DNA from: Paenirhizobium daejeonense
Lineage (GTDB): Bacteria > Pseudomonadota > Alphaproteobacteria > Rhizobiales > Rhizobiaceae
Direction of reading: 5' to 3'
NCBI RefSeq assembly: GCF_014280875.1
Contig: NZ_JACLAL010000002.1
Location: 248,001-312,000 of the forward strand
Length of the DNA: 64,000 nt
Position 1 is the stretch's first letter; each line of letters opens with the position of its first letter. A model generated the notes under the pieces. It had not been told where the DNA came from, did not search any database, and worked only from the letters and a program-made list of their open reading frames with translations. Of the stretch, positions 54,879 to 64,000 are shown one piece after another. The translations under genes and the position numbers were made by a program.

Positions 54879-57368
54879 ATGAGTAACGGTTTCGACGACA
54901 TTCCCTTCTTCGATGAGGAGCCCGCGCCGCGCAAGCCGGCAGGCGGCGCGCCCTCCGGTTCGGCCCCCGCAGCCGGCGGCCTCGGCATCGCTGCGCGCGC
55001 CATGGCCGCCCGTGATCAGGCTCGCAACCCGGATTATCTCGCCGGCCTCAATCCGGAGCAGCGCGAGGCGGTAGAAACCACGGACGGTCCCGTTCTGGTG
55101 CTTGCCGGCGCCGGCACCGGCAAGACCCGCGTGCTCACCACCCGTATCGCCCATATCCTCGCGACCGGCCGCGCCTTTCCCTCCCAGATCCTTGCCGTAA
55201 CCTTCACCAACAAGGCCGCGCGCGAGATGAAGGAGCGCATCGGCCTGCTGGTCGGCGGCGCCGTGGAAGGCATGCCCTGGCTCGGCACCTTCCACTCGAT
55301 CGGCGTCAAGCTGCTTCGCCGCCATGCCGAGCTTGTCGGCCTCAATTCCGATTTCACCATCCTCGACACTGACGACGTGGTGCGCCTGATCAAGCAGTTG
55401 ATCCAGGCGGAAGGCATCGACGACAAGCGCTGGCCGGCCAAGCAGTTTGCCGCCACGATTGACGGCTGGAAGAACAAGGCGCTGGACCCCTCGCAGATAC
55501 CGGAAGGCGATGCTCGCGCCTTCGCCAACGGCAAGGGCCGCGAACTTTACGCGGCCTACCAGAACCGCCTGAAATCGCTGAACGCCTGTGATTTCGGCGA
55601 CCTGCTGCTGCACCCGATCCGCATGTTCCGCATGAACCCGGATGTACTGAAGGACTATCATCAGAAATTCCGCTACATCCTCGTCGATGAGTATCAGGAC
55701 ACCAACACGGCGCAGTACATGTGGCTGCGCCTGCTCGCGCAGCGCCCGCAGGGCATTCCGCAGAACGTCTGCTGCGTCGGCGACGATGACCAGTCGATCT
55801 ACGGCTGGCGCGGTGCCGAGGTGGATAACATCCTGCGCTTCGAGAAGGATTTCCCCGGCGCCAAGGTCATCAAGCTGGAACGCAACTACCGCTCGACCGA
55901 GCACATTCTCGGCGCAGCCGGTCACCTGATCGCCCACAACGAAGGCCGTCTCGGCAAGACGCTGTTCACCGACCGGCGGGAACCGGACGATGAAAAGGTC
56001 GTAGTCCATGCCGCGTGGGATAGCGAAGAGGAAGCCCGAGCCGTCGGCGAGGTTATCGAACAGCTTCAGCGCGGCGATGGTGACGGCAAGAAGCACAATC
56101 TCAACGACATGGCGATCCTCGTCCGTGCTTCCTTCCAGATGCGCGAGTTCGAAGATCGCTTCGTGACACTGGGTCTGAACTACCGGGTTGTCGGTGGTCC
56201 GCGCTTTTACGAACGCCTCGAAATCCGCGACGCCATGGCCTATTTCCGGCTCGTCTGCCAGCCTGCCGACGACCTCGCCTTCGAGCGCATCGTCAACACG
56301 CCGAAGCGCGGCCTTGGCGACACAACGATCCGAACCCTGCACGACTACGCTCGCGCCCGCGACATTCCGATGCTCACCGCAGCCGGCAATCTCATCGAGA
56401 CGGACGAACTCAAGCCGAAGGCCCGAAAGGCGCTTTTCGACGTGATTCAGATGTTCAGGAGATGGCAGGAACTGCTTGAAACGACTCCACATACCGAGCT
56501 TGCCGAACAGATCCTCGAAGAGTCCGGCTATACCGACATGTGGAAAAACGACAAGTCGGCGGAAGCGCCCGGTCGCCTCGAAAACCTGAAGGAACTCATC
56601 CGCTCGATGGAAGCCTTCGAATCGATGCGCGGCTTCCTCGAACACGTTTCGCTGGTCATGGATGCCGAGCAGAACGAGGACATGGATGCCGTGTCGATCA
56701 TGACGCTGCATTCGGCCAAGGGTCTCGAATTCGACACCGTCTTCCTGCCTGGCTGGGAGGAAGGCCTATTCCCCCACCAGCGGGCTCTGGATGAAGGTGG
56801 CCGTTCCGGCCTTGAGGAAGAACGCCGCCTCGCCTATGTCGGCATCACGCGCGCCAAGCGCCGCTGCCACATTTGGTTCGTATCGAACCGGCGCATCCAC
56901 GGCCTCTGGCAGTCGACCATGCCATCGCGCTTCCTCGACGAGCTGCCGGTCACCCATGTGGAAGTCGCCCAGACTGAACAGTCCTATGGCGGCTACGGTC
57001 GCGGCGGCTATGGTCAGTCGCGCTTCGACAAGGCCGAGCCCTTCCAGAACAGCTATTCCACTCCGGGCTGGAAGCGGGCACAGCAGAACAAGACCGACGC
57101 CACCCGCGATAACTGGGGCAGTCGCTCCGGCCATGCCGTTGAGCGCATCGGTTACGGTGAAAGCGGTCCCCGCGCCCGCACCATCGACGGCGAACTGGTG
57201 GCAAAATCGGTGGCCGACACGCCGTCGAAATTCGTGGTCGGCGACCGCGTGTTCCATATCAAGTTCGGCAACGGCAACGTGGCGGCAATCGAGGGCAATA
57301 AGCTGACGATCAATTTCGATCGCGCCGGCGAAAAACGCGTACTCGACGGCTTCGTCGAGAAGGTTTGA
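54879..57368 (+). CDS. uvrD: UvrD/PcrA-type ATP-dependent DNA helicase
   Basis: This 829-residue SF1A 3'-5' helicase has an N-terminal Pro/Ala-rich extension (about residues 1-50) and motif I AGAGTGKTRVLTTR. Motif II is VDEYQDTN, motif III GDDDQSIYGWRGA, motif IV NYRSTEHI, motif V TLHSAKGLEFDTVFLPGWEEGLFPH and motif VI YVGITRAKRR. The C-terminal Tudor-like domain reads VGDRVFHIKFGNGNVAAIEGN. It acts in nucleotide excision and mismatch repair. Start ATG 54879 is preferred over the TTG at 54870 in the same frame. A strong terminator follows. Confidence 0.94.
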   Translation: MSNGFDDIPFFDEEPAPRKPAGGAPSGSAPAAGGLGIAARAMAARDQARNPDYLAGLNPEQREAVETTDGPVLVLAGAGTGKTRVLTTRIAHILATGRAFPSQILAVTFTNKAAREMKERIGLLVGGAVEGMPWLGTFHSIGVKLLRRHAELVGLNSDFTILDTDDVVRLIKQLIQAEGIDDKRWPAKQFAATIDGWKNKALDPSQIPEGDARAFANGKGRELYAAYQNRLKSLNACDFGDLLLHPIRMFRMNPDVLKDYHQKFRYILVDEYQDTNTAQYMWLRLLAQRPQGIPQNVCCVGDDDQSIYGWRGAEVDNILRFEKDFPGAKVIKLERNYRSTEHILGAAGHLIAHNEGRLGKTLFTDRREPDDEKVVVHAAWDSEEEARAVGEVIEQLQRGDGDGKKHNLNDMAILVRASFQMREFEDRFVTLGLNYRVVGGPRFYERLEIRDAMAYFRLVCQPADDLAFERIVNTPKRGLGDTTIRTLHDYARARDIPMLTAAGNLIETDELKPKARKALFDVIQMFRRWQELLETTPHTELAEQILEESGYTDMWKNDKSAEAPGRLENLKELIRSMEAFESMRGFLEHVSLVMDAEQNEDMDAVSIMTLHSAKGLEFDTVFLPGWEEGLFPHQRALDEGGRSGLEEERRLAYVGITRAKRRCHIWFVSNRRIHGLWQSTMPSRFLDELPVTHVEVAQTEQSYGGYGRGGYGQSRFDKAEPFQNSYSTPGWKRAQQNKTDATRDNWGSRSGHAVERIGYGESGPRARTIDGELVAKSVADTPSKFVVGDRVFHIKFGNGNVAAIEGNKLTINFDRAGEKRVLDGFVEKV

Positions 57369-57395
57369 GAGGTCAGTTTTTCAGATTACGAATAC

Positions 57396-57426
57396 GAAAA
57401 TAGCCGCGAGATGCGGCTATTTTTCT
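57396..57426 (+). terminator. Intrinsic terminator of uvrD
   Basis: AAAATAGCCGC (57397-57407) pairs with GCGGCTATTTT, with a five-base loop and a following T-rich stretch. It ends uvrD transcription; the A-rich left side may also serve the convergent DUF6074 gene. Confidence 0.88.
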
Positions 57427-57461
57427 TTGAAGACATCGTTCGGGGAAATGTCGTCGGCGTA

Positions 57462-57740
57462 TCAGCCGCGAGCTTCTTCGCCACGGTGAAGCCACATCAA
57501 TTCGGCCTGAACGGCCGCCTGGAAATCCATGATTTCGGCGCGCATTTCTTCTTCGGGGCATCCCAGGGCGAGCAGTTCGTCACCAAGCGAGCGGCAGACG
57601 GAGCGCCAGTATTTGACCGCATGGTGGCCGTTCAACCGGTCGAGTTCCACGGCAGACCGGCGAATCAGATCGCGGCGACCAGTCAGCGGAAAGAAGGCGA
57701 TGGATGGGGCAGTCTGGCCGTTGGCGGCGAAATCACTCAT
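57462..57740 (-). CDS. DUF6074-like protein
   Basis: The 92-residue soluble, helical protein has the pattern FFPLTGRRDLIRRSAVELDRLNGHHAVKYWRSVCRSLGDELL, which resembles DUF6074, a small family common in rhizobia with no known role. It starts at MSDFAANGQ, preceded by AAGGA eight bases upstream. It is convergent with uvrD and stands alone. Confidence 0.72.
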   Translation of the reverse strand: MSDFAANGQTAPSIAFFPLTGRRDLIRRSAVELDRLNGHHAVKYWRSVCRSLGDELLALGCPEEEMRAEIMDFQAAVQAELMWLHRGEEARG

Positions 57741-57884
57741 ACGAAGCATCCTTACGTTACGATATGTATGTAAGGTCCACATGGTTAACGTTCGGTTTCG
57801 CCCTCAGATTTGATGGGTTAAACAGCGCTCGCCGGGCATTCGCGCCCGGAGAGAACGGCTCCTCGAATTTTCCGCAATGGTGGA

Positions 57885-60203
57885 TCAAGGCAAGGTGAAG
57901 GCCATGACATAGTCGCCCGGCTTGGTGCCGACCGATCCATGGCCACCGGCGACCATCACGACATACTGCTTGCCGTCGTCGAGAGCATAGGTCATCGGCG
58001 TCGCCTGCCCGCCCGCCGGCAGCCTTGCCTTCCAGAGTTCGCGGCCCGTGGTCAGGTCATAGGCCCTGAGGTAGTTGTCGACCGCCGCACCAAGGAACGC
58101 GACGCCGCCCTTGGTGATCATCGGCCCACCGATGCCGGGCACACCGACCTTGAAGGGCAGCGGCAGCGGCGTCATGTCCATGACGGTACCGTTCCGGTGC
58201 TTGTAGGCGATCTGGCCGGTCCGGAGATCGACACCCGCGACATAACCCCATGGCGGCGCCTGGCAGGGAATGCCAAGCGGCGAGAGGAACGGCCCCATAT
58301 AGACGCCATAGGGTGCGCCGTCATTGCGGTTCAGGCCCTGCTCCGACCCCTTCTCGTCCTGCCCGCGCGGCGGAACGTCGGCGCGCGGCACCAGTCGCGA
58401 AGTAAAGGCGAGATAGGTCGGCATGCCGAACATCACCTGCCGTTCCGGATCGACAGCGACCGACCCCCAGTTGAAGGTGCCGAAATTGCCGGGATAAACC
58501 AGCGTTCCCTGTAGGGACGGGGGTGTGTACTGCCCTTCGTATTTCAACTTGTGGAATGCGATGCGGCACGCCATCTGGTCGATCAGCGTGACACCCCACA
58601 TGTTCTTTTCTTCCAGCCTGGGCGGCCGGAAGCTCAAGGCGGAAAGCGGCTGCGTCGGCGAGGAGAAGTCGCCTTCCACCGCACCGCCCGGCGCCGGCTG
58701 TTCGCTGACCGGAATGATCGGCTCGCCTGTTCGCCGGTCGAGAACGTAGAGATCGCCCTGCTTGGTCGGCCCCACGAGCGCCGGCACCGGTGTACCGTCC
58801 GGCCGCGTGATGTCGAGCAGCACCGGCTGGGCAGGAACGTCCATGTCCCAGAGGTCGTGGTGGACGGTCTGGCGCACCCAGCGCTCCGCTCCAGTCTTGA
58901 TGTCCAGTGCCACGATGGACGAAGAGTACTTTTCCACATTCTCGCTGCGGCCGATACCGATCTGGTCCGGCACCTGATTGCCGAGCGGAATGTAGATGAG
59001 GCCAAGCTGTTCATCGACCGAGAAGACCGACCAGCTGTTCGGAGAATTGGCGGTATAAGTCTCCCCCGGACCGATTGGCTGGGTCTGTCCCGGATTTCCG
59101 CTGTCCCAGTTCCAGATCAAGGCGCCGGTATTCACGTCATAGGCGCGGATGACGCCGGATTGCTCCTGCGTCGAATAATTGTCGTTCACCGCTCCGCCAA
59201 TGATGATCTTTCCATCCGCTATCGCCGGCGGCGACGTGGAGTAGTAATAACCGGCGGGGTTGTAGGGCATGCCGGTCTCGAGGTGCAGGATACCGCCTTC
59301 GGCGAAGCTCGTGCATATCTTGCCGCTTTCGGCATCGAGCGCGATCAGCCGCGCGTCGGAGGTCGGCAGGTAGACGCGGGTGGCGCATTCGGTTCCGGCA
59401 GTCGCAGCCGGATCGGCATAATAGGTGACACCACGGCAAGTCTGGTGCTGCCGGTCGGGGTTCAGCCCGACATTCGGATCGTATTTCCAGACCTCCTTGC
59501 CCGTAGCGGCATCGAGCGCGATTGCCCAGTTGTGCGGCGTGCAGAGATAGAGCCGGTTTCCAACCTTGAGCGGCGTCACCTGATAGGTGGTTTCTCCGAC
59601 ATCCCCCGGCTGCTTGACGTCGCCGGTCTGGTAGGTCCATGCGACCTTCAGGTCCTTCACGTTTTCCGTGGTGATCTGCGTCAGCGGCGAGTAGCGCTGA
59701 CCGAAGGGCGTACGCCCGTACTGATGCCATTCGGCATCCGCCACCTCACCGCCATAGGCCGGGGTCTGGACCACCGCCTCGGTTGGCAAGGTTCCCTCCT
59801 TGTCCAGCGGATCAATGGTGATCGAGTAACCTGCGACGACCAACGCAATCAGCACCGGAATCCCGACCGGCCAGAGCGGCGCATCGCCACCGCTCAGCCG
59901 TCGGCGAACGGCAGGCAGGAGCAGCAGGAAAGCGAGCAGGATGACCAGCCCTCCCCGTGTCCCGAGCTGCCACCAGTCGAAGCCGACCTCCAGAATGGCC
60001 CAGCCAAGCGTGGCGAGGATGAAGAGCCCGTAGAGCCAAAGTGCCGCCTTGCGGCGCATGAGCAGCAGGATTGCGGTAAGGATGAAGACGATGCCGGCTG
60101 CAAGATAGAAGGGGCTGCCGGACAAGGCGACCAGCTCGACGCCGCCGATGGCCAGCACGAGCCCGATTGCGCCGAAAAGTACGGCGGTGAGGACAATGAT
60201 CAT
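57885..60203 (-). CDS. gcd: Membrane-bound PQQ-dependent glucose/quinate-type dehydrogenase
   Basis: In this 772-residue protein, residues 1-130 contain about five membrane segments, which bind ubiquinone. Residues 150-770 form an eight-bladed beta-propeller with the PQQ/Ca2+ site, seen in AEWHQYGRTPFGQRYSPLTQI, CTPHNWAIALDAATGKEVWKYDP and repeated W-motif blades (GAERWVRQTVHHDLWDMDVPAQP). It oxidises glucose (or quinate/shikimate) in the periplasm to gluconolactone. The gene stands alone; no pqq synthesis genes are in the window, so the cofactor must be made elsewhere or taken up. The start at 60203 is an ATG; the plus-strand frame opposite is a shadow. Confidence 0.94.
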   Translation of the reverse strand: MIIVLTAVLFGAIGLVLAIGGVELVALSGSPFYLAAGIVFILTAILLLMRRKAALWLYGLFILATLGWAILEVGFDWWQLGTRGGLVILLAFLLLLPAVRRRLSGGDAPLWPVGIPVLIALVVAGYSITIDPLDKEGTLPTEAVVQTPAYGGEVADAEWHQYGRTPFGQRYSPLTQITTENVKDLKVAWTYQTGDVKQPGDVGETTYQVTPLKVGNRLYLCTPHNWAIALDAATGKEVWKYDPNVGLNPDRQHQTCRGVTYYADPAATAGTECATRVYLPTSDARLIALDAESGKICTSFAEGGILHLETGMPYNPAGYYYSTSPPAIADGKIIIGGAVNDNYSTQEQSGVIRAYDVNTGALIWNWDSGNPGQTQPIGPGETYTANSPNSWSVFSVDEQLGLIYIPLGNQVPDQIGIGRSENVEKYSSSIVALDIKTGAERWVRQTVHHDLWDMDVPAQPVLLDITRPDGTPVPALVGPTKQGDLYVLDRRTGEPIIPVSEQPAPGGAVEGDFSSPTQPLSALSFRPPRLEEKNMWGVTLIDQMACRIAFHKLKYEGQYTPPSLQGTLVYPGNFGTFNWGSVAVDPERQVMFGMPTYLAFTSRLVPRADVPPRGQDEKGSEQGLNRNDGAPYGVYMGPFLSPLGIPCQAPPWGYVAGVDLRTGQIAYKHRNGTVMDMTPLPLPFKVGVPGIGGPMITKGGVAFLGAAVDNYLRAYDLTTGRELWKARLPAGGQATPMTYALDDGKQYVVMVAGGHGSVGTKPGDYVMAFTLP

Positions 60204-60587
60204 GTCGCTTCCAATTCGTTATGAAAATAAACCTGACGCTGCGAGGCATACGCTCGCCATCGCGAAAACGCGCCAGTCGAGCTTTTGTTCCATCGGGAGC
60301 GATGTGTGATTGGCAGAAATGGCACTAAGCCGAGCGGAAATGAAAGAGTTATCTGTGGCTCTCTGTGGGCTGAGCATGCGGGCTAAAATCGGCTGCTCCA
60401 TGGATACAAAGCCTCGTGACAGCACGTCTCTCGATCCAACTATCCATAAGTGAAGTAGAAAGTCGCGATATGTGCCAGAGAGCGGTATCGGCGCATCGTG
60501 AAAGACGGAGGACAACTCACCCGCGCCCTTGATCCCACCGTCACTGCTTGCCATCTTGCGGCGCATATAGAAAAGAAGGGAACGACA
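60204..60587. other. Divergent intergenic region
   Basis: This 384-base gap between gcd (leftward) and pncA (rightward) has no gene that I can support. Long frames crossing it belong to the shadow of pncA. It should hold both promoters, but no operator stands out. Confidence 0.4.
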
Positions 60588-61214
60588 ATGACCAAGGCAC
60601 TGCTGCTGATCGACATCCAGAATGGTTTCTGCCCCGGCGGGAATCTGCCAGTGACGGATGGTGACGCGGTTGTGCCCGTAGCCAATGCCTTGATGGCGAG
60701 CGGCCGCTACACGTTGATTGTTGCCTCGCAGGACTGGCACCCAGCAAATCACGGCAGCTTTGCCTCGCAGCATCCCGGCAAGGCGCCCTTCGAAATGGGC
60801 GAGCTTTCCGGCCAACCGCAGATGATGTGGCCCGATCACTGCGTACAGGGCACCAGCGACGCCGAGTTCCATCCCGCTCTCGACACATCCGCCATCGATT
60901 ACGTGCAGCGCAAGGGTCAGGACCCGGCCGTCGACAGCTATTCCGCCTTTCGCGACAACGACCACTCGGCACTGACGGGTCTCGCCGACTACCTTCGGGA
61001 GAATGGCGTCAGCGAACTGGACATCATGGGTCTCGCCACGGACTACTGCGTCAAATTTTCAGTTCTGGACGCCCTGGACATGCTACCTGGTGTCACGGTG
61101 CGCTTTATCGAGGATGGCTCTCGCGGCATCGACCCCGATGGCGTGAAGGCAGCCATCGCCGAGATGAAGGCCAGCGGCGCCGAGATCGTAAGCAGCGCTG
61201 ATATAATCGTTTGA
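60588..61214 (+). CDS. pncA: Nicotinamidase
   Basis: The 208-residue isochorismatase-fold amidase has the catalytic aspartate in LLLIDIQNGF (Asp9), metal ligands in SQDWHPANHGSF, and the nucleophilic cysteine in LATDYCVKF. It converts nicotinamide to nicotinate in NAD salvage. The ATG at 60588 follows AGAAGGG; the longer frame to 60498 lacks a ribosome site. panC lies downstream on the same strand, 85 bases away. Confidence 0.94.
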   Translation: MTKALLLIDIQNGFCPGGNLPVTDGDAVVPVANALMASGRYTLIVASQDWHPANHGSFASQHPGKAPFEMGELSGQPQMMWPDHCVQGTSDAEFHPALDTSAIDYVQRKGQDPAVDSYSAFRDNDHSALTGLADYLRENGVSELDIMGLATDYCVKFSVLDALDMLPGVTVRFIEDGSRGIDPDGVKAAIAEMKASGAEIVSSADIIV

Positions 61215-61299
61215 GAAAACCCTCCAACCGATTCCGCACATTGCCTTTTCACAGGAACGGCGCTAGTGCAGCGCGTCGTGTCAATCGGGAGGAGCCGAT

Positions 61300-62172
61300 A
61301 TGGAGACCGTCACCACTATTTCCGCTCTCCGGCAGCGTCTCGGCCCCCATCGACGCGCCTCGCGCGACATCGGCTTCGTGCCGACCATGGGGTATCTACA
61401 TCAGGGCCATATGAGCCTTGTCGAGCGCTCCCGCGCAGAGAACGACGTCACTGTAGTCTCGATTTTCGTCAACCCCCTACAGTTCGGCAAAAACGAGGAT
61501 CTCGACCGATATCCTCGTGATCTTCCCCGCGACAGCATGATGCTGGAACTAGCAGGCGTCGATTTCCTATTCGCCCCACGGGTCGAGGACATGTATCCGC
61601 GGCCGATGGAAACCATGGTCGACGTCCCGAAACTCGGCTCGGAACTAGAGGGCGAGGCTCGCCCCGGCCATTTCGCTGGCGTTGCGACCGTCGTCACCAA
61701 GCTCCTCAACATCGTCCAGCCCCATGCGGCCTATTTCGGCGAGAAGGACTATCAGCAGGTGGCCGTTATCCGCCGCATGGTGGAGGATCTCGCCCTGCCG
61801 GTCCGGGTTGTGCCAGTGCCGACGGTGCGCGAGGCGGACGGCCTCGCCTGCTCGTCGCGCAATGTCTACCTTTCGGAAAAGGAACGGGAAGCGGCCGTCA
61901 TTGTGCCGAAGGCGCTTGAGGAAGCGGCGCGACTTCGAGCGCTCGGCCTCAGTGATCCCCCCGAAATGGAGCGCGCGCTCTCCGCCTTCATCGCCGCCGA
62001 GCCTCTGGCGACGCCGGAGGTCGTGGCAGTGCGCCACCCCGATACGCTAATGCCGCTTTCGACCCTCGACGGCCCTTTCCTTGTCCTTCTCTACGTCCGC
62101 ATCGGCAAGACGAAACTGCTCGACAACCGCGTCATCGGCAACGGCTCGGCAAAAGGCAGGGAGGCCGCCTGA
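61300..62172 (+). CDS. panC: Pantothenate synthetase
   Basis: The 290-residue enzyme joins pantoate and beta-alanine with ATP. It carries [16 protein letters not shown] (the HxGH nucleotide motif), [36 protein letters not shown] and the KMSKS-like CSSRNVYLS. It begins at an ATG after GGGAGGAG and ends one base before panB, forming the panCB operon. Confidence 0.96.
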   Translation: METVTTISALRQRLGPHRRASRDIGFVPTMGYLHQGHMSLVERSRAENDVTVVSIFVNPLQFGKNEDLDRYPRDLPRDSMMLELAGVDFLFAPRVEDMYPRPMETMVDVPKLGSELEGEARPGHFAGVATVVTKLLNIVQPHAAYFGEKDYQQVAVIRRMVEDLALPVRVVPVPTVREADGLACSSRNVYLSEKEREAAVIVPKALEEAARLRALGLSDPPEMERALSAFIAAEPLATPEVVAVRHPDTLMPLSTLDGPFLVLLYVRIGKTKLLDNRVIGNGSAKGREAA

Positions 62173-62173
62173 G

Positions 62174-63001
62174 ATGAGCACGCCACCGCGCCAGAAGCGC
62201 CTCACGCCCGCCGACATCCTCGCCCTCAAGGGCAATTGTCCCGTCGTATCGCTGACCGCCTATACGACGCCCATGGCGCGCCTGCTTGATCCGCATTGCG
62301 ACTTCCTGTTGGTCGGCGACAGTCTCGGCATGGTGCTCTATGGCATGGACACCACCGTTGGCGTGACCATGGAAATGATGATCGCCCACGGCCAGGCCGT
62401 CATGCGTGGCGTCTCCCGCGCCTGCGTCATCATCGACATGCCTTTTGGATCCTATCAGGAATCGAAGGAACAGGCCTTCCGCTCGGCAGCCCGTATCATG
62501 AAGGAAACCGGCTGCGACGGCGTGAAGCTGGAAGGCGGCGCGGAAATGGCCGAGACGGTGGCCTTTCTCGTCGAACGCGGCATACCGGTGCTCGGCCATG
62601 TCGGATTGATGCCGCAGCAGGTCAACACATCGGGCGGCTACCGCTCCAAGGGCCATAGCGAAAAGGAAGCGGACAAGATCCGCCGCGACGCCCGCGCCAT
62701 CGACGAGGCCGGCGCCTTTGCTATCGTCATCGAAGGCACGGTCGAACCGCTTGCCCGCGACATCAGCGGCTCGGTATCGGCTGCCACCATCGGCATCGGC
62801 GCGTCTCCGGCCTGTGACGGCCAGATCCTCGTCTCCGACGACATGCTCGGCCTTTTTAACGACTTCAAGCCGCGTTTCGTCAAACACTATGCTGAACTTG
62901 CGCAGGTGATATCGAAGGCTGCCGAAGACTATGCCGGTGAAGTCCGCACCCGCGCCTTCCCCGGTCCCGAGCACACATTCCAACCGCGTCCGAAAAGCTG
63001 A
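62174..63001 (+). CDS. panB: 3-Methyl-2-oxobutanoate hydroxymethyltransferase
   Basis: This 275-residue TIM-barrel enzyme transfers a hydroxymethyl group from methylene-tetrahydrofolate to 2-ketoisovalerate, the first step of pantothenate synthesis. Landmarks are [31 protein letters not shown] (Mg2+ aspartate), [18 protein letters not shown] and [15 protein letters not shown]. The ATG at 62174 follows panC by one base. Its substrate comes from the ilv pathway encoded elsewhere in the window. Confidence 0.96.
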   Translation: MSTPPRQKRLTPADILALKGNCPVVSLTAYTTPMARLLDPHCDFLLVGDSLGMVLYGMDTTVGVTMEMMIAHGQAVMRGVSRACVIIDMPFGSYQESKEQAFRSAARIMKETGCDGVKLEGGAEMAETVAFLVERGIPVLGHVGLMPQQVNTSGGYRSKGHSEKEADKIRRDARAIDEAGAFAIVIEGTVEPLARDISGSVSAATIGIGASPACDGQILVSDDMLGLFNDFKPRFVKHYAELAQVISKAAEDYAGEVRTRAFPGPEHTFQPRPKS

Positions 63002-63080
63002 CGGCCTCGCACTGTTCCGCGATTGAAAACTGTCATCCCCCGCTCCTATTGTACGCCCACGGGAATCGAAGGGACCAGCC

Positions 63081-63950
63081 ATGCCGGAAATCGTCAGCAT
63101 CACCAATGATCGCCTCACCGTCGAGGTTTCCTCGTCTGGCGCGGAAATGCAGTCGCTTGTCTCGTCGGATGGCCGCTCATGGCTGTGGAACGGCGACGCC
63201 GCCTGGTGGTCTGGCCGTTCTCCCATTCTCTTTCCGATCGTCGGCAAGGCGCCGGGCAACAAACTGACCATCGACGGCCGGCATGTCGATATGGCCCAGC
63301 ATGGCTTTGCCCGCCGCAACGAATTCGCGCTCATGGGCCAGACGCAAACGAGTTGTGCGCACCGGTTGACGGCAACGGATGCGACGCGCGCCGTTTATCC
63401 CTTCGAATTCGCCCTCACACTGACCCATTCGCTCGACGGCAACACGCTCACTGTTGCCGCTAAGGTCGAAAATCTGGACGAGAAACCAATGCCCTTCGGG
63501 ATAGGTTTCCACTCCGCCTTCTCGTGGCCTCTACCCGGTGCAGAAGGCAAGCAGCATATGGTGCTGCTCGCAAACCGGGCGGAACCGCCTTTGGCACGTC
63601 TTGAGGATGGACTTCTACGTGTCGACCGCCTTCCTTCACCCTTCGTCGAGGGAAAGCTGGATGTATCGCCTGAGATGTTCGTCGAAGACGCGATGATCTT
63701 CCCGGAAGGAACGGGAACAGGCCTCACCTATGGCGTCGCTGGCGGTGAAGCTCTGCACTTCAGCTTCGAGAACCTGCCGAACCTTGCGCTCTGGACCAAG
63801 CCGGGGGCGCCCTTCCTTTGCGTCGAGCCCTGGCATGGCACGGCTGCTGCCATCGGCGCATCCGACGATATCACGGAACGGCCCTTCACGAAGATATTGC
63901 CGCCGGGCGAAAAGGCCCGCTTCGCCTTTGCCGTCGAAATCCCCGCCTGA
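63081..63950 (+). CDS. Aldose 1-epimerase family protein (LacX/YihR-like)
   Basis: The 289-residue beta-sandwich protein has the family landmarks WLWNGDAAWWSGRSPILFPIVG, MAQHGFARRNEF with its catalytic-type histidine, FGIGFHSAFSWP, and a late FLCVEPWHGTA with a candidate catalytic glutamate. It should interconvert alpha and beta anomers of a sugar, or act on a sugar phosphate. It starts at ATG 63081, preceded by GAAGGGA, 79 bases after panB. Confidence 0.88.
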   Translation: MPEIVSITNDRLTVEVSSSGAEMQSLVSSDGRSWLWNGDAAWWSGRSPILFPIVGKAPGNKLTIDGRHVDMAQHGFARRNEFALMGQTQTSCAHRLTATDATRAVYPFEFALTLTHSLDGNTLTVAAKVENLDEKPMPFGIGFHSAFSWPLPGAEGKQHMVLLANRAEPPLARLEDGLLRVDRLPSPFVEGKLDVSPEMFVEDAMIFPEGTGTGLTYGVAGGEALHFSFENLPNLALWTKPGAPFLCVEPWHGTAAAIGASDDITERPFTKILPPGEKARFAFAVEIPA

Positions 63951-63959
63951 CGCGGGCCT

Positions 63960-64000
63960 TCAGGAGCCGACCGGGCGCTCGAGCTGGTAGATCGCATCGC
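63960..64000 (-). CDS. C-terminal end of a gene continuing past the window
   Basis: On the minus strand the last 41 bases end in a TGA (63960-63962) preceded by DAIYQLERPVGS. The frame is open to the edge and converges on the epimerase gene. It is too short to name; it could be chance. Confidence 0.35.
   Translation of the reverse strand, partial: DAIYQLERPVGS

Noticed and set aside
54411..56711. 766-residue minus-strand open frame opposite add and uvrD
   Set aside because: No recognisable domain; the plus-strand helicase motifs are complete, so this is a shadow.
58551..60224. 557-residue plus-strand frame opposite gcd
   Set aside because: Shadow of the PQQ dehydrogenase coding strand.

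Overview
This window reads as chromosomal DNA of an alphaproteobacterium of the Rhizobiaceae type (Agrobacterium/Rhizobium/Shinella-like). The base composition is high in G+C, and long open shadow frames lie opposite nearly every gene. The tmRNA gene is circularly permuted in the alphaproteobacterial way and sits beside the alpha-type SspB adaptor. Intergenic mosaic repeats of rhizobial character are present, together with serB-miaA, hflK-hflC and ilvB-ilvN neighbourhoods. I see no rRNA, tRNA, CRISPR array, insertion sequence, prophage or plasmid replication gene, so this is mostly core chromosome with a few accessory operons.

Layout. 1-5.7 kb, minus strand: a truncated EEP-fold phosphatase/nuclease, an isopenicillin-N-synthase-like Fe(II) oxygenase, and a three-gene ABC importer of the iron(III)/aminoethylphosphonate type. 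6-7.9 kb: a CASTOR/POLLUX-like ion channel. 8-17.3 kb: an aminotransferase, small secreted proteins, ilvC, several regulators next to their likely targets (TetR, Lrp, MarR-GNAT, HxlR with a quinone reductase) and pdxJ. 17.6-20.4 kb: an unusual regulatory pair (a truncated cyclase-type N-domain protein and a MerR-LuxR fusion) plus a membrane protein. 20.4-24.2 kb: a small RecD-like helicase, then a secreted-protein/ECF sigma/anti-sigma/GST operon. 24.3-26.6 kb: a cobalt-type nitrile hydratase operon behind a LysE-family exporter. 26.8-28.4 kb: an aldo/keto reductase and an ArsR-fold regulator.

28.4-41.0 kb holds core metabolism and protein quality control. ilvN and ilvB lie behind a transcription attenuator whose 18-residue leader peptide carries a Leu-Ile-Val-Val run. 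They are followed by a HerA-like ATPase, miaA and serB with overlapping start codons, a DegP protease, a DUF2065 protein, hflC-hflK, folA and thyA. 41.2-42.8 kb: the permuted ssrA gene, sspB and two small proteins. 42.8-53.5 kb, minus strand: a large AsmA-family protein, a D-lactate-dehydrogenase-type flavoprotein, a dienelactone hydrolase and an RND efflux pair. 53.7-57.4 kb: adenosine deaminase and UvrD-type helicase. 57.4-64 kb: a DUF6074 protein, a membrane PQQ glucose dehydrogenase, nicotinamidase, panC-panB, an aldose-1-epimerase-like protein and the tail of one more gene.

Together the genes cover branched-chain amino acid and pantothenate synthesis (ilvC, ilvBN, panBC share the valine/ketoisovalerate branch), folate/dTMP synthesis (folA-thyA), and trans-translation plus envelope proteolysis (ssrA-sspB, hflKC, degP). 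The points most worth a second look are the apparently leaderless ilv attenuator, the CASTOR/POLLUX-like channel, the MerR-LuxR fusion pair, the ssrA-sspB linkage, and a mosaic repeat present in two opposed copies.
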